A DNA stretch of 6,069 nucleotides from Pseudomonas sp. (GTDB taxonomy: Bacteria > Pseudomonadota > Gammaproteobacteria > Pseudomonadales > Pseudomonadaceae). The first letter of the stretch is position 1. The number at the start of each line of letters is the position of its first letter. The notes beneath the pieces are model-generated. The model searched no databases and was not told the origin of the DNA. It saw only the letters and a list, made by a program, of their open reading frames with translations. Location of the stretch: contig DQAA01000171.1 in assembly GCA_003523465.1 (NCBI GenBank), positions 1-6,069 on the forward strand. The letters are read 5' to 3'. Of this stretch, positions 1 through 4,572 are shown one piece after another. The position numbers were made by a program, and so were the translations under genes.

Positions 1-772
1 CGTTGAAGCCGAACCAACCGAACCACAGGATCGCAGCACCCAGCATGACGAACGGGATGTTGTGCGGACGGTAGGGCGTGCGGCCGAAGCCGGACCGCTT
101 ACCGAGCAGGATCGCCAGCACCAGCGCTGCCACACCGGCGTTGATGTGCACCACGGTGCCGCCGGCGAAGTCCAGCACGCCCCAGTCCCACATCAGGCCG
201 CCGTTACCGGACCAGACCATGTGTGCGATCGGCGCATAGACCAGGGTGAACCAGATGGCCATGAACACCAGCATCGCGGAGAACTTCATGCGCTCGGCGA
301 AGGCACCGACGATCAGCGCCGGGGTGATGATGGCGAAGGTCATCTGGAAGACCACGAAGACTGCTTCAGGGAAGGCCGCAGTCAGGCTTTCCGGAGTCAC
401 GCCGGCAAGGAATGCCTTGGACAGGCCGCCGACGAAGGAATTGAAGTTGGTGACGCCCTGTTCCATACCGGTGGTATCGAAGGCCAGGCTGTAACCGAAG
501 ATGACCCACAGCACGCTGATCAGGCCGGTGATGGCGAAGCACTGCATCATCACCGAGAGCACGTTCTTCGAACGCACCATGCCGCCGTAGAACAGCGCCA
601 GGCCGGGGATGGTCATGAACAGCACGAGGGCGGTGGCAGTCAGCATCCAGGCGGTATCGCCGGAATTGAGCGCGGGAGCCGCAGTGGCCGCAGCGGATTC
701 CTCGGCCAGCGCGACGGCTGGCATTACGAGGGACAAAAGGGCTCCTAGCCCTGCGAATTTACGCAGAGTCAT
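1..772 (-). CDS. amtB: AmtB ammonium channel, N-terminal 257 residues (cut by window edge)
   Basis: Ammonium transporter of the Amt/Mep/Rh family, an inner-membrane trimer that takes up ammonium and is plugged by GlnK. Translation of the minus strand from ATG at 772 gives 257 residues, about 60% of the usual 420-445. Residues 1-23 form a signal peptide (basic start, hydrophobic core, ALA before residue 24), as in E. coli AmtB. Several hydrophobic membrane segments follow. By alignment from memory with E. coli, I can place the first gate Phe at F146, the external site Trp at W187, the Asp of DFAGGTVVH at D201, the first pore His at H209 and the second gate Phe at F256. The second pore His lies beyond the edge. 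AGGAG (781-785) sits 8 nt before the start. It follows glnK by 40 nt on the same strand, so the two are almost certainly one operon. No frameshift was seen. Confidence 0.97.
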   Translation of the reverse strand, partial: MTLRKFAGLGALLSLVMPAVALAEESAAATAAPALNSGDTAWMLTATALVLFMTIPGLALFYGGMVRSKNVLSVMMQCFAITGLISVLWVIFGYSLAFDTTGMEQGVTNFNSFVGGLSKAFLAGVTPESLTAAFPEAVFVVFQMTFAIITPALIVGAFAERMKFSAMLVFMAIWFTLVYAPIAHMVWSGNGGLMWDWGVLDFAGGTVVHINAGVAALVLAILLGKRSGFGRTPYRPHNIPFVMLGAAILWFGWFGFN

Positions 773-812
773 GTTGTATTCTCCTGGGGCGTTGGGTTTG
801 GGGCGGCTTTTG

Positions 813-1358
<546 letters not shown>

Positions 1359-1360
1359 TT

Positions 1361-1376
1361 AGCAGAAACAGTGCCA
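1361..1376 (-). promoter_or_regulatory. Sigma-54 (-24/-12) promoter of glnK-amtB
   Basis: The minus strand reads TGGCACTGTTTCTGCT. The GG of the -24 box and the GC of the -12 box are separated by exactly 10 nt, as in the RpoN consensus TGGCAC-N5-TTGCA; only one base of the -12 half differs from TTGC. The predicted start is near 1350. Sigma-54 and NtrC control of glnK-amtB is established in Pseudomonas and enteric bacteria. An enhancer-like site lies about 110 bp upstream at 1451-1469. Confidence 0.8.
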
Positions 1377-1450
1377 TGTCCGGGAAAGCGCCGGATTACA
1401 ACGACTTGGGCGAATTCAACGGTCTTGGCCAGTCGCCAGCACTGAAAACG

Positions 1451-1469
1451 GCGCACTACAACGGTGCGC
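1451..1469. promoter_or_regulatory. NtrC-like enhancer site
   Basis: GCGCAC-N7-GTGCGC contains the GCAC-N7-GTGC core of the NtrC consensus (TGCACC-N5-GGTGCA). Its centre (1460) is about 110 bp upstream of the predicted sigma-54 start of glnK, the usual distance for an NtrC enhancer. A second, half-matching copy (GCAC-N7-GGCG, 1439-1453) adjoins it, which could allow co-operative binding. The assignment rests on the motif and its position only. Confidence 0.6.
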
Positions 1470-1476
1470 ACCGTTG
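1459..1476. repeat. 18-bp perfect palindrome overlapping the NtrC-like site
   Basis: CAACGGTGCGCACCGTTG is a perfect inverted repeat with no spacer. It shares its left 11 bp with the NtrC-like site. A further direct copy of CAACGGT occurs at 1417-1423. The palindrome lies about 50 bp upstream of the ubiK -10 element and about 117 bp upstream of the glnK start, so it could serve either divergent transcript. The binding factor is not known. Confidence 0.7.
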
Positions 1477-1523
1477 GCGAGAGATGTTCAAAAACCGTGC
1501 AGCGAAAGGTGGCGAATCGCCTG

Positions 1524-1532
1524 TGCTACACT
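1524..1532 (+). promoter_or_regulatory. Extended -10 promoter of ubiK
   Basis: TG-C-TACACT is an extended -10 element (TGN plus 4 of 6 matches to TATAAT). No good -35 hexamer is found 17 bp upstream, which extended -10 promoters can tolerate. It would start transcription near 1539, giving a leader of about 27 nt that includes the AGGAG ribosome site at 1553-1557. Confidence 0.5.
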
Positions 1533-1565
1533 GCCGGCCCTCTTTTCGAAACAGGAGCGCCCACC

Positions 1566-1829
1566 ATGCTCGCGCCCAAAGCCTTTCTCGATGCCCTGAG
1601 CGACCAGGCCTCGCGCCTGTTCAGCAATGACCCGACGCAACCGCGCAGCGAGCTGGAAAGCCAGTTCAAGGCGCTGCTGCAAAGCGGCTTCAGCAAACTC
1701 GATCTGGTCAGCCGCGAAGAGTTCGACAGCCAGATGGTCGTCCTGGCCCGCACCCGCGCCCGCCTCGAAGCGCTGGAAGCCAAGGTCGAAGAACTCGAAG
1801 CCCGCCTGAACCCCATCGCCAGCGAGTGA
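1566..1829 (+). CDS. ubiK: UbiK, ubiquinone biosynthesis accessory factor (BMFP/YqiC family)
   Basis: Small cytoplasmic protein of 87 residues, in the family range of about 80-100. In E. coli and Salmonella, UbiK (YqiC) binds UbiJ and lipid and is needed for efficient aerobic ubiquinone synthesis; the family is also known for membrane-fusion activity in BMFP of Brucella. The N-terminal part (1-45) is an amphipathic helical region ending in LQSGFSKLDLVSREEFD, the characteristic family motif. Residues 53-82 form a strong coiled coil with regular Leu/Val spacing, used for trimerisation. AGGAG lies 8 nt before the ATG at 1566, which supports this start. It is transcribed alone, divergent from glnK, and closed by a hairpin terminator. 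No anomalies were seen. Confidence 0.93.
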   Translation: MLAPKAFLDALSDQASRLFSNDPTQPRSELESQFKALLQSGFSKLDLVSREEFDSQMVVLARTRARLEALEAKVEELEARLNPIASE

Positions 1830-1837
1830 TGCCTCCC

Positions 1838-1885
1838 GGTTGCCGACCAGCGCGCCTTGCGCTGGTCCTGCGGCCAACCTTTCTC
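1838..1885 (+). terminator. Probable intrinsic terminator of ubiK
   Basis: A perfect 9-bp stem GACCAGCGC (1845-1853) / GCGCTGGTC (1859-1867) encloses a 5-nt loop, starting 15 nt after the ubiK stop. An outer stem GGTTG (1838-1842) / CAACC (1875-1879) plus CCG/CGG extends it across an internal bulge. The tail TTTCTCCCCTT is a pyrimidine run with few Us, so termination may be incomplete. Confidence 0.6.
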
Positions 1886-1923
1886 CCCTTCCTGATCCCG
1901 CCCCGGCCTTCGCTCGCCTGTCG

Positions 1924-1947
1924 TTTACATAGGGGGTGGGGGTATGT
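1924..1947 (+). promoter_or_regulatory. dmeRF promoter with upstream G-tract operator
   Basis: TTTACA (1924-1929) matches the -35 consensus at 5 of 6 bases and runs into the inverted arms ACATA (1927-1931) and TATGT (1943-1947). These flank GGGGGTGGGGG. An AT-rich inverted repeat around a G-tract is the hallmark of RcnR-type operators (E. coli TACT-G6-N-AGTA). A weak -10 candidate is CATTCT near 1948-1953, 18 bp from the -35. Repressor bound here would cover the promoter. The operator is convincing by eye; the -10 is not. Confidence 0.6.
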
Positions 1948-1967
1948 CATTCTCCGCCCCATTCGAT

Positions 1968-1985
1968 AGGTAGGGGGGGTATACC
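1968..1985 (+). promoter_or_regulatory. Second G-tract operator, overlapping the dmeR ribosome site
   Basis: GGTA then seven Gs then TATACC: a G-tract between A/T-rich inverted arms, resembling the RcnR/InrS site type. It lies 38 bp downstream of the first site and touches the start codon. The AGGGGGGG segment (1972-1979) is also the only Shine-Dalgarno-like sequence for the ATG at 1987 (7-nt spacing). Operator and ribosome site therefore coincide. Confidence 0.6.
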
Positions 1986-1986
1986 C

Positions 1987-2262
1987 ATGTCGCACACCCA
2001 TGTGAAAAAAGACGCGCTGCTCAAGCGCGTGAAACGCATCGCCGGCCAGTTGCAGGCGGTGGAAAAGGCTCTGGAAGAAGGCCTCGACTGCGGCAAGACC
2101 TTGCACCTGGTAGCCGCCACCCGCGGTGCCATGAACGGGCTGCTGGAAGAAATCATCGAAGACCACGCCCGGGAGCATGTCGCCAACCCCGAGCTGAGCG
2201 ATGAAGAGCGCGCCAAGGGCATGGAAGAACTGCTCGAAGCCATCCGCCGTTATTCGAAGTGA
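1987..2262 (+). CDS. dmeR: RcnR/CsoR-family Ni/Co-responsive repressor (DmeR-like)
   Basis: All-helical metal-sensing repressor of 91 residues, the same size as E. coli RcnR (90). Starting at ATG 1987 places the metal ligands exactly on the RcnR fingerprint: H3, C35, H60 and H64. This is the set that binds Ni(II)/Co(II), as distinct from the Cu(I)-type C-H-C set of CsoR or the formaldehyde sensor FrmR. H5 is an additional N-terminal His. The DNA-contacting basic stretch KKDALLKRVKRIAGQ is at residues 7-21. A longer in-frame GTG start at 1936 lies inside the operator and would displace the N-terminal His ligand, so it was rejected. It is co-transcribed with dmeF, whose ATG is 8 nt past the stop. 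It likely binds the two upstream G-tract sites and releases them on Co/Ni binding. The name dmeR follows from the pairing with dmeF; rcnR-like is the safe description. Confidence 0.88.
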   Translation: MSHTHVKKDALLKRVKRIAGQLQAVEKALEEGLDCGKTLHLVAATRGAMNGLLEEIIEDHAREHVANPELSDEERAKGMEELLEAIRRYSK

Positions 2263-2270
2263 GCACCGCC

Positions 2271-3176
2271 ATGACCGAGCACGCGCACGACCACCAGTTC
2301 CTCGGCTCCGCCCACGACCAGAACGCCCGGCGTACCTTGTGGGTGGTGATTCTCACGCTGGTGATGATGGTGGCGGAGATTGCCGCCGGGTATATCACCG
2401 GGTCCATGGCCCTGCTGGCCGATGGTTTCCATATGGCGACCCATGCCGGTGCACTGGGTATCGCGGCAGCGGCCTACGCCTATGCGCGGCGGCATGCGGG
2501 GAGTTCGCGGTACAGCTTCGGGACGGGCAAGGTGGGGGATCTGGGTGGGTTCGCTTCGGCGCTGATCCTCGGCATCGTTGCCTTGAGTGTTGGTGTCGAG
2601 TCCGCGATTCGGCTGTTCCATCCGGGTGAAGTGCAGTTCGACATGGCCATCTTCATCGCCGTGATCGGGTTGATCGTCAATATCGTCAGTGCCTTGCTAC
2701 TGGGGCACGGACACGGTCATGACCATCATCACGAGCACGGACACGACCATCATCACCACCACGACAACAACCTGCGCTCGGCGTACCTGCATGTGATCGC
2801 CGATGCGCTGACTTCAGTGCTGGCGATTGCCGCGCTACTGGCCGGGCGGTTCCTGGGCTGGGTGTGGCTGGATCCGGTGATGGGGATTGTCGGTGCGCTG
2901 GTGATTGCGCGCTGGTCGTGGAGCTTGATGAAGGTCACGGCGGGCGTGTTGCTGGACCAGACGGATGAGCATGTCGCCGAAGAGATTCGCGAGCTGGTGG
3001 AAAAGCCGGGGGATGCGCGGATTACCGACCTGCACGTCTGGCGGGTGGGGCCTGAGGCGCATGCGGCGATTGTCAGTGTGGTGGGGAAGGCCGGGGTGGA
3101 TCTGGCGAGTATTCGGCAGCGATTGGTGCCGGTGCATGAGGTTCGACATTTGACGGTTGAGGTGCAGGTGGGGTGA
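2271..3176 (+). CDS. dmeF: DmeF, CDF-family Co(II)/Ni(II) efflux transporter
   Basis: Cation diffusion facilitator, an inner-membrane proton antiporter exporting divalent metal from the cytoplasm; DmeF members act mainly on Co and Ni. The protein has 301 residues. The N-terminus is His-bearing (H4, H6, H8). Six membrane helices are visible, followed by a cytoplasmic C-terminal domain (about 222-301). The transport site shows HxxxH in TM2 (H54, H58, with D51 before it) and HxxxD in TM5 (H174, D178). The loop between TM4 and TM5 (146-164) is extremely His-rich (13 of 19 residues), as expected for DmeF and related proteins. The C-terminal domain has metal-binding His at 255, 264, 289 and 293. 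The ATG at 2271 was chosen because AAGTGAG overlaps the dmeR stop at 7-nt spacing; an upstream in-frame GTG at 2259 overlaps that stop. Second gene of the dmeRF operon. ZitB-like zinc export is less likely because TM2 has His where ZitB has Asp. Confidence 0.93.
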   Translation: MTEHAHDHQFLGSAHDQNARRTLWVVILTLVMMVAEIAAGYITGSMALLADGFHMATHAGALGIAAAAYAYARRHAGSSRYSFGTGKVGDLGGFASALILGIVALSVGVESAIRLFHPGEVQFDMAIFIAVIGLIVNIVSALLLGHGHGHDHHHEHGHDHHHHHDNNLRSAYLHVIADALTSVLAIAALLAGRFLGWVWLDPVMGIVGALVIARWSWSLMKVTAGVLLDQTDEHVAEEIRELVEKPGDARITDLHVWRVGPEAHAAIVSVVGKAGVDLASIRQRLVPVHEVRHLTVEVQVG

Positions 3177-3250
3177 GTGTGGCTCGGTCCCAGAGTGGAC
3201 GCTCTATCCGGTGATTCGGCGCCTCGGCAGACGAGCTCTTGAACAAAACG
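3177..3250. other. Short gap between convergent dmeF and the XRE gene
   Basis: No reading frame, tRNA or strong terminator for dmeF is visible in these 74 bases. This is the left boundary of the minus-strand accessory cluster. No direct repeat matching the right side (4357-4572) was found, so no insertion scar can be shown. Confidence 0.5.
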
Positions 3251-3496
3251 TCACGGGTGGAAACCCGACTCTTTCAACTCATCAAGGGTTGGTCGCCTAC
3301 GCCGGGCAACAGCGGCCAAGGTGTCCCCGAGCGTATTCAAGATCGCTTCAACCTTACGAATACCGATCTCAGTCACGGTGTTGTTCTCAATACCTGAAAT
3401 GGTCGATCGACTCATTCCTAAATGAGCAGCTAGCTCGGCCTGCGAGAGACCTTTCTGCTTCCGAAGATCTCTGATGATTGGCCCTATCGACTCCAT
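3251..3496 (-). CDS. Small XRE/HipB-like helix-turn-helix regulator
   Basis: Basic DNA-binding protein of 81 residues with a single Cro/CI-type HTH domain. Helix 1 is at about residues 4-15, helix 2 QAELAAHL at 19-26, the recognition helix SRSTISGIE at 29-37, and closing helices EIGIRKVEAILNTLGDTL at 43-60. A basic segment ARRRRP (64-69) and a short tail follow. Size and pattern match HipB/Y4mF-type antitoxins and small autonomous regulators. No hipA is present: downstream is dmeF on the other strand, so it is an orphan or acts with the PemK-like/RHH pair 91 bp upstream on the same strand. The ATG at 3496 is the first start codon in frame, and no Shine-Dalgarno precedes it. A TATACG box at 3505-3510 would begin transcription nearly at the ATG, suggesting a leaderless message. 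The DNA target is unknown. Confidence 0.85.
   Translation of the reverse strand: MESIGPIIRDLRKQKGLSQAELAAHLGMSRSTISGIENNTVTEIGIRKVEAILNTLGDTLAAVARRRRPTLDELKESGFHP
3254..3267 (-). terminator. Possible terminator at the end of the XRE gene
   Basis: CGGGT (3254-3258) and ACCCG (3263-3267) form a 5-bp stem with a 4-nt loop inside the last codons of the XRE gene. On the minus strand it is followed, after five bases, by TTTTGTT. The stem is short and the U-run is offset, so this is a weak candidate. On the plus strand the tail CTCTTTC could help stop read-through from dmeF. Confidence 0.3.
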
Positions 3497-3504
3497 GAGT
3501 GCAC

Positions 3505-3510
3505 CGTATA
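3505..3510 (-). promoter_or_regulatory. Candidate -10 box for the XRE gene
   Basis: The minus strand reads TATACG (4 of 6 to TATAAT) within TTTTATACGG, in an AT-rich stretch. A start about 7 nt downstream falls near 3498, two bases before the ATG. No clear -35 was found at standard spacing; a loose TTCAAT lies 20 nt upstream. Confidence 0.3.
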
Positions 3511-3587
3511 AAAGACATTTCGCGGCAAAAATTGAAAAATGACCTGTATCCGATGCATTTTCTCGCTTCGCTCAGGCAGTTGAGGTC

Positions 3588-4010
3588 TCACTGAAAACGG
3601 CGCCGATACACGTCGTCAGCAGCCTTGGCCGCAGGAAAGTAGCTGGGGTGCATGACTCCAAGTTTTGGTGCTGGCGTGTAAGGGTCAAGGCCAGGAGCAG
3701 GATGAAACCAGAGTTCGTCAAAACGCACTTTCACCCGGCTGACCAGATCGAATTTGGTCGTACAGCCCAGCCCACTTACTGAAAATCCTGGATCCTGCTC
3801 GCTGAGCAAAAACTCACCAGGATAAAGCTTGTCCGTTTTTTTCGAGGTGCCGTAGCAGATCTCGACCTCATGCGTTGTGGGCGATACTGCCGTAACCAAA
3901 CCGGGCCTTGGCTTGGGTCCTGGGCTGCCCAGCTCGGGACGATTTGGAAAATGGCACCAGACAATATCGCCTGGTGCCGGAAGCGGTTGAAACAGCCTTG
4001 CCAGCGACAT
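3588..4010 (-). CDS. PemK/MazF-like protein, putative type II toxin
   Basis: Protein of 140 residues. The N-terminal part reads like the MazF/PemK barrel. GDIVWCHF (14-21) matches the family's GDIVWVDF. RPGLV (35-39) matches the RPxxV segment that carries the catalytic Arg of MazF. YGTSKKTDKLYPGEFLL (53-69) matches the strand with the catalytic Thr, here T55. KFDLVSRVKVRF (86-97) matches the DQV(K)S strand. MazF-type toxins are usually 110-120 residues mRNA endonucleases. Here an aromatic, proline-rich tail of about 40 residues is added (WFHPAP, YTPAPKLGVMHP, end YRRRF). The ATG lies 3 nt past the stop of the upstream RHH gene with only a distant AGAGG, so translation is probably coupled. RNase activity is inferred. 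It could instead be an inactive barrel protein, since the family similarity is by eye and the substrate loop (P22-P34) is proline-rich. Confidence 0.72.
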   Translation of the reverse strand: MSLARLFQPLPAPGDIVWCHFPNRPELGSPGPKPRPGLVTAVSPTTHEVEICYGTSKKTDKLYPGEFLLSEQDPGFSVSGLGCTTKFDLVSRVKVRFDELWFHPAPGLDPYTPAPKLGVMHPSYFPAAKAADDVYRRRFQ

Positions 4011-4013
4011 TGT

Positions 4014-4292
4014 TCAGAACAGCCTCTGCGTAAACAGCTCCTCCGGGGTTTCCGTCGCAGTGCTTGCGGCGCGGATAGCCTCATACTGAGCTTCGGTTAA
4101 CGGTCCGTCGTCTTTCTCGTATTTGGGAAGCCAGCGGTTCGCAAGCTCCCGCAAGGCGAGATGAACAACCTCGGTACGGTTCAGGCCGGTCTGGAACATC
4201 AACATCTCAACGGTTGCACTGCTCACACCCGAAGGCGTGTCCTGCGAGCGCAGACGGACCAGAAATGCTTCGGTTTTCTCGGCATGTGTCAT
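4014..4292 (-). CDS. Ribbon-helix-helix protein, putative antitoxin and autorepressor
   Basis: Protein of 92 residues encoded directly upstream of the PemK-like gene. Residues 22-55 fit a ribbon-helix-helix fold: a short strand (VSSATV), helix A (EMLMFQTG), the turn LNR, then helix B (TEVVHLALRELANRWL). The TGLNRTEVVHLALREL segment resembles the conserved core of MetJ/Arc-type antitoxins. The C-terminal 35 residues are acidic and probably flexible (EKDDGPLTEAQYE), as expected for a toxin-neutralising tail. AAGGGAG lies 6 nt before the ATG at 4292, a strong ribosome site compared with the weak one of its partner. This would give antitoxin excess. A consensus -35 and a set of repeated half-sites just upstream suggest autoregulation. 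The family name is unknown; the antitoxin role is inferred from fold, order and spacing. Confidence 0.72.
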   Translation of the reverse strand: MTHAEKTEAFLVRLRSQDTPSGVSSATVEMLMFQTGLNRTEVVHLALRELANRWLPKYEKDDGPLTEAQYEAIRAASTATETPEELFTQRLF

Positions 4293-4305
4293 GGAATTCT
4301 CCCTT

Positions 4306-4356
4306 TACCGATTGAGATATAAAAAACATATCACTCGGTAGAGGAATGTCAATCGG
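4306..4356. promoter_or_regulatory. Operator array: three CCGAnTGA half-sites over the TA promoter
   Basis: CCGATTGA occurs at 4308-4315. CCGAGTGA occurs inverted at 4331-4338, and CCGATTGA occurs inverted again at 4349-4356. The first two are extended to TACCGA / TCGGTA (4306-4311, 4335-4340) and enclose GATAT / ATATC (4316-4320, 4328-4332). Centre spacings are 23 and 18 bp. The array spans the -35, -10 and start region, so a dimeric RHH repressor bound here would block transcription. The binding protein is inferred, not shown; the nearby XRE protein is an alternative. Confidence 0.6.
4325..4352 (-). promoter_or_regulatory. Sigma-70 promoter of the RHH/PemK-like pair
   Basis: The minus strand carries a perfect -35 TTGACA (4347-4352) and a -10 TATGTT (4325-4330, 4 of 6), separated by 16 bp. 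This is the strongest sigma-70 promoter in the window. The predicted start is near 4318, leaving a short leader with the AAGGGAG ribosome site. Confidence 0.75.
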
Positions 4357-4373
4357 AGGGGCACTGTAGAAAA

Positions 4374-4398
4374 TTCGGCCGAAGGGCAATACGCCCTT
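4374..4398. other. Palindrome and hairpin between the TA promoter and comM
   Basis: TTCGGCCGAA (4374-4383) is a 10-bp palindrome. It is directly followed by a hairpin with stem AAGGGC (4382-4387) / GCCCTT (4393-4398) and a 5-nt loop. On the plus strand it is followed by TGAATTTC, and on the minus strand by a second symmetrical element and then AATTTT. It might be a bidirectional terminator remnant or an insulating structure. The rest of 4399-4572 holds no recognisable gene, and no strong promoter for comM was found; TATCCT at 4523-4528 lacks a -35. Confidence 0.35.
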
Positions 4399-4572
4399 TG
4401 AATTTCAAGATCTTTCCACGGCCAACCTGTTGGCATCAGAGCTCGGAAATAGGCCTGCGGATGGCTCCAGCCTCGGTAACACCAGGAAGCACTCTCCCCC
4501 AACCACCCTCCGAACCCACCACTATCCTTGCAAAACCGCACGACGCGGCCCCGCATCGATCATGGAGTGTTC

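Noticed and set aside
62..748. 228-codon plus-strand open frame
   Set aside because: It is antisense to amtB. The protein is rich in His, Gly, Glu and Gln without any domain, as expected for a shadow of a high-GC gene; the minus frame is unmistakably AmtB.
1932..1979. G-quadruplex as the main function of the G-tracts
   Set aside because: The tracts could form one, but their placement, the A/T inverted arms and the adjacent RcnR-family gene make repressor operators the simpler reading.
1936..1986. GTG start extending DmeR by 17 residues
   Set aside because: It lies inside the first G-tract operator and would move the N-terminal metal-binding His from position 3.
3177..3300. hipA remnant next to the HipB-like gene
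   Set aside because: Only 74 bases separate the XRE stop from dmeF, with no HipA-like translation in any frame.
4528..4572. TTG start extending ComM by 15 residues
   Set aside because: ATG 4573 has GGAG at 5 nt and matches the conserved family start MSLAIV.
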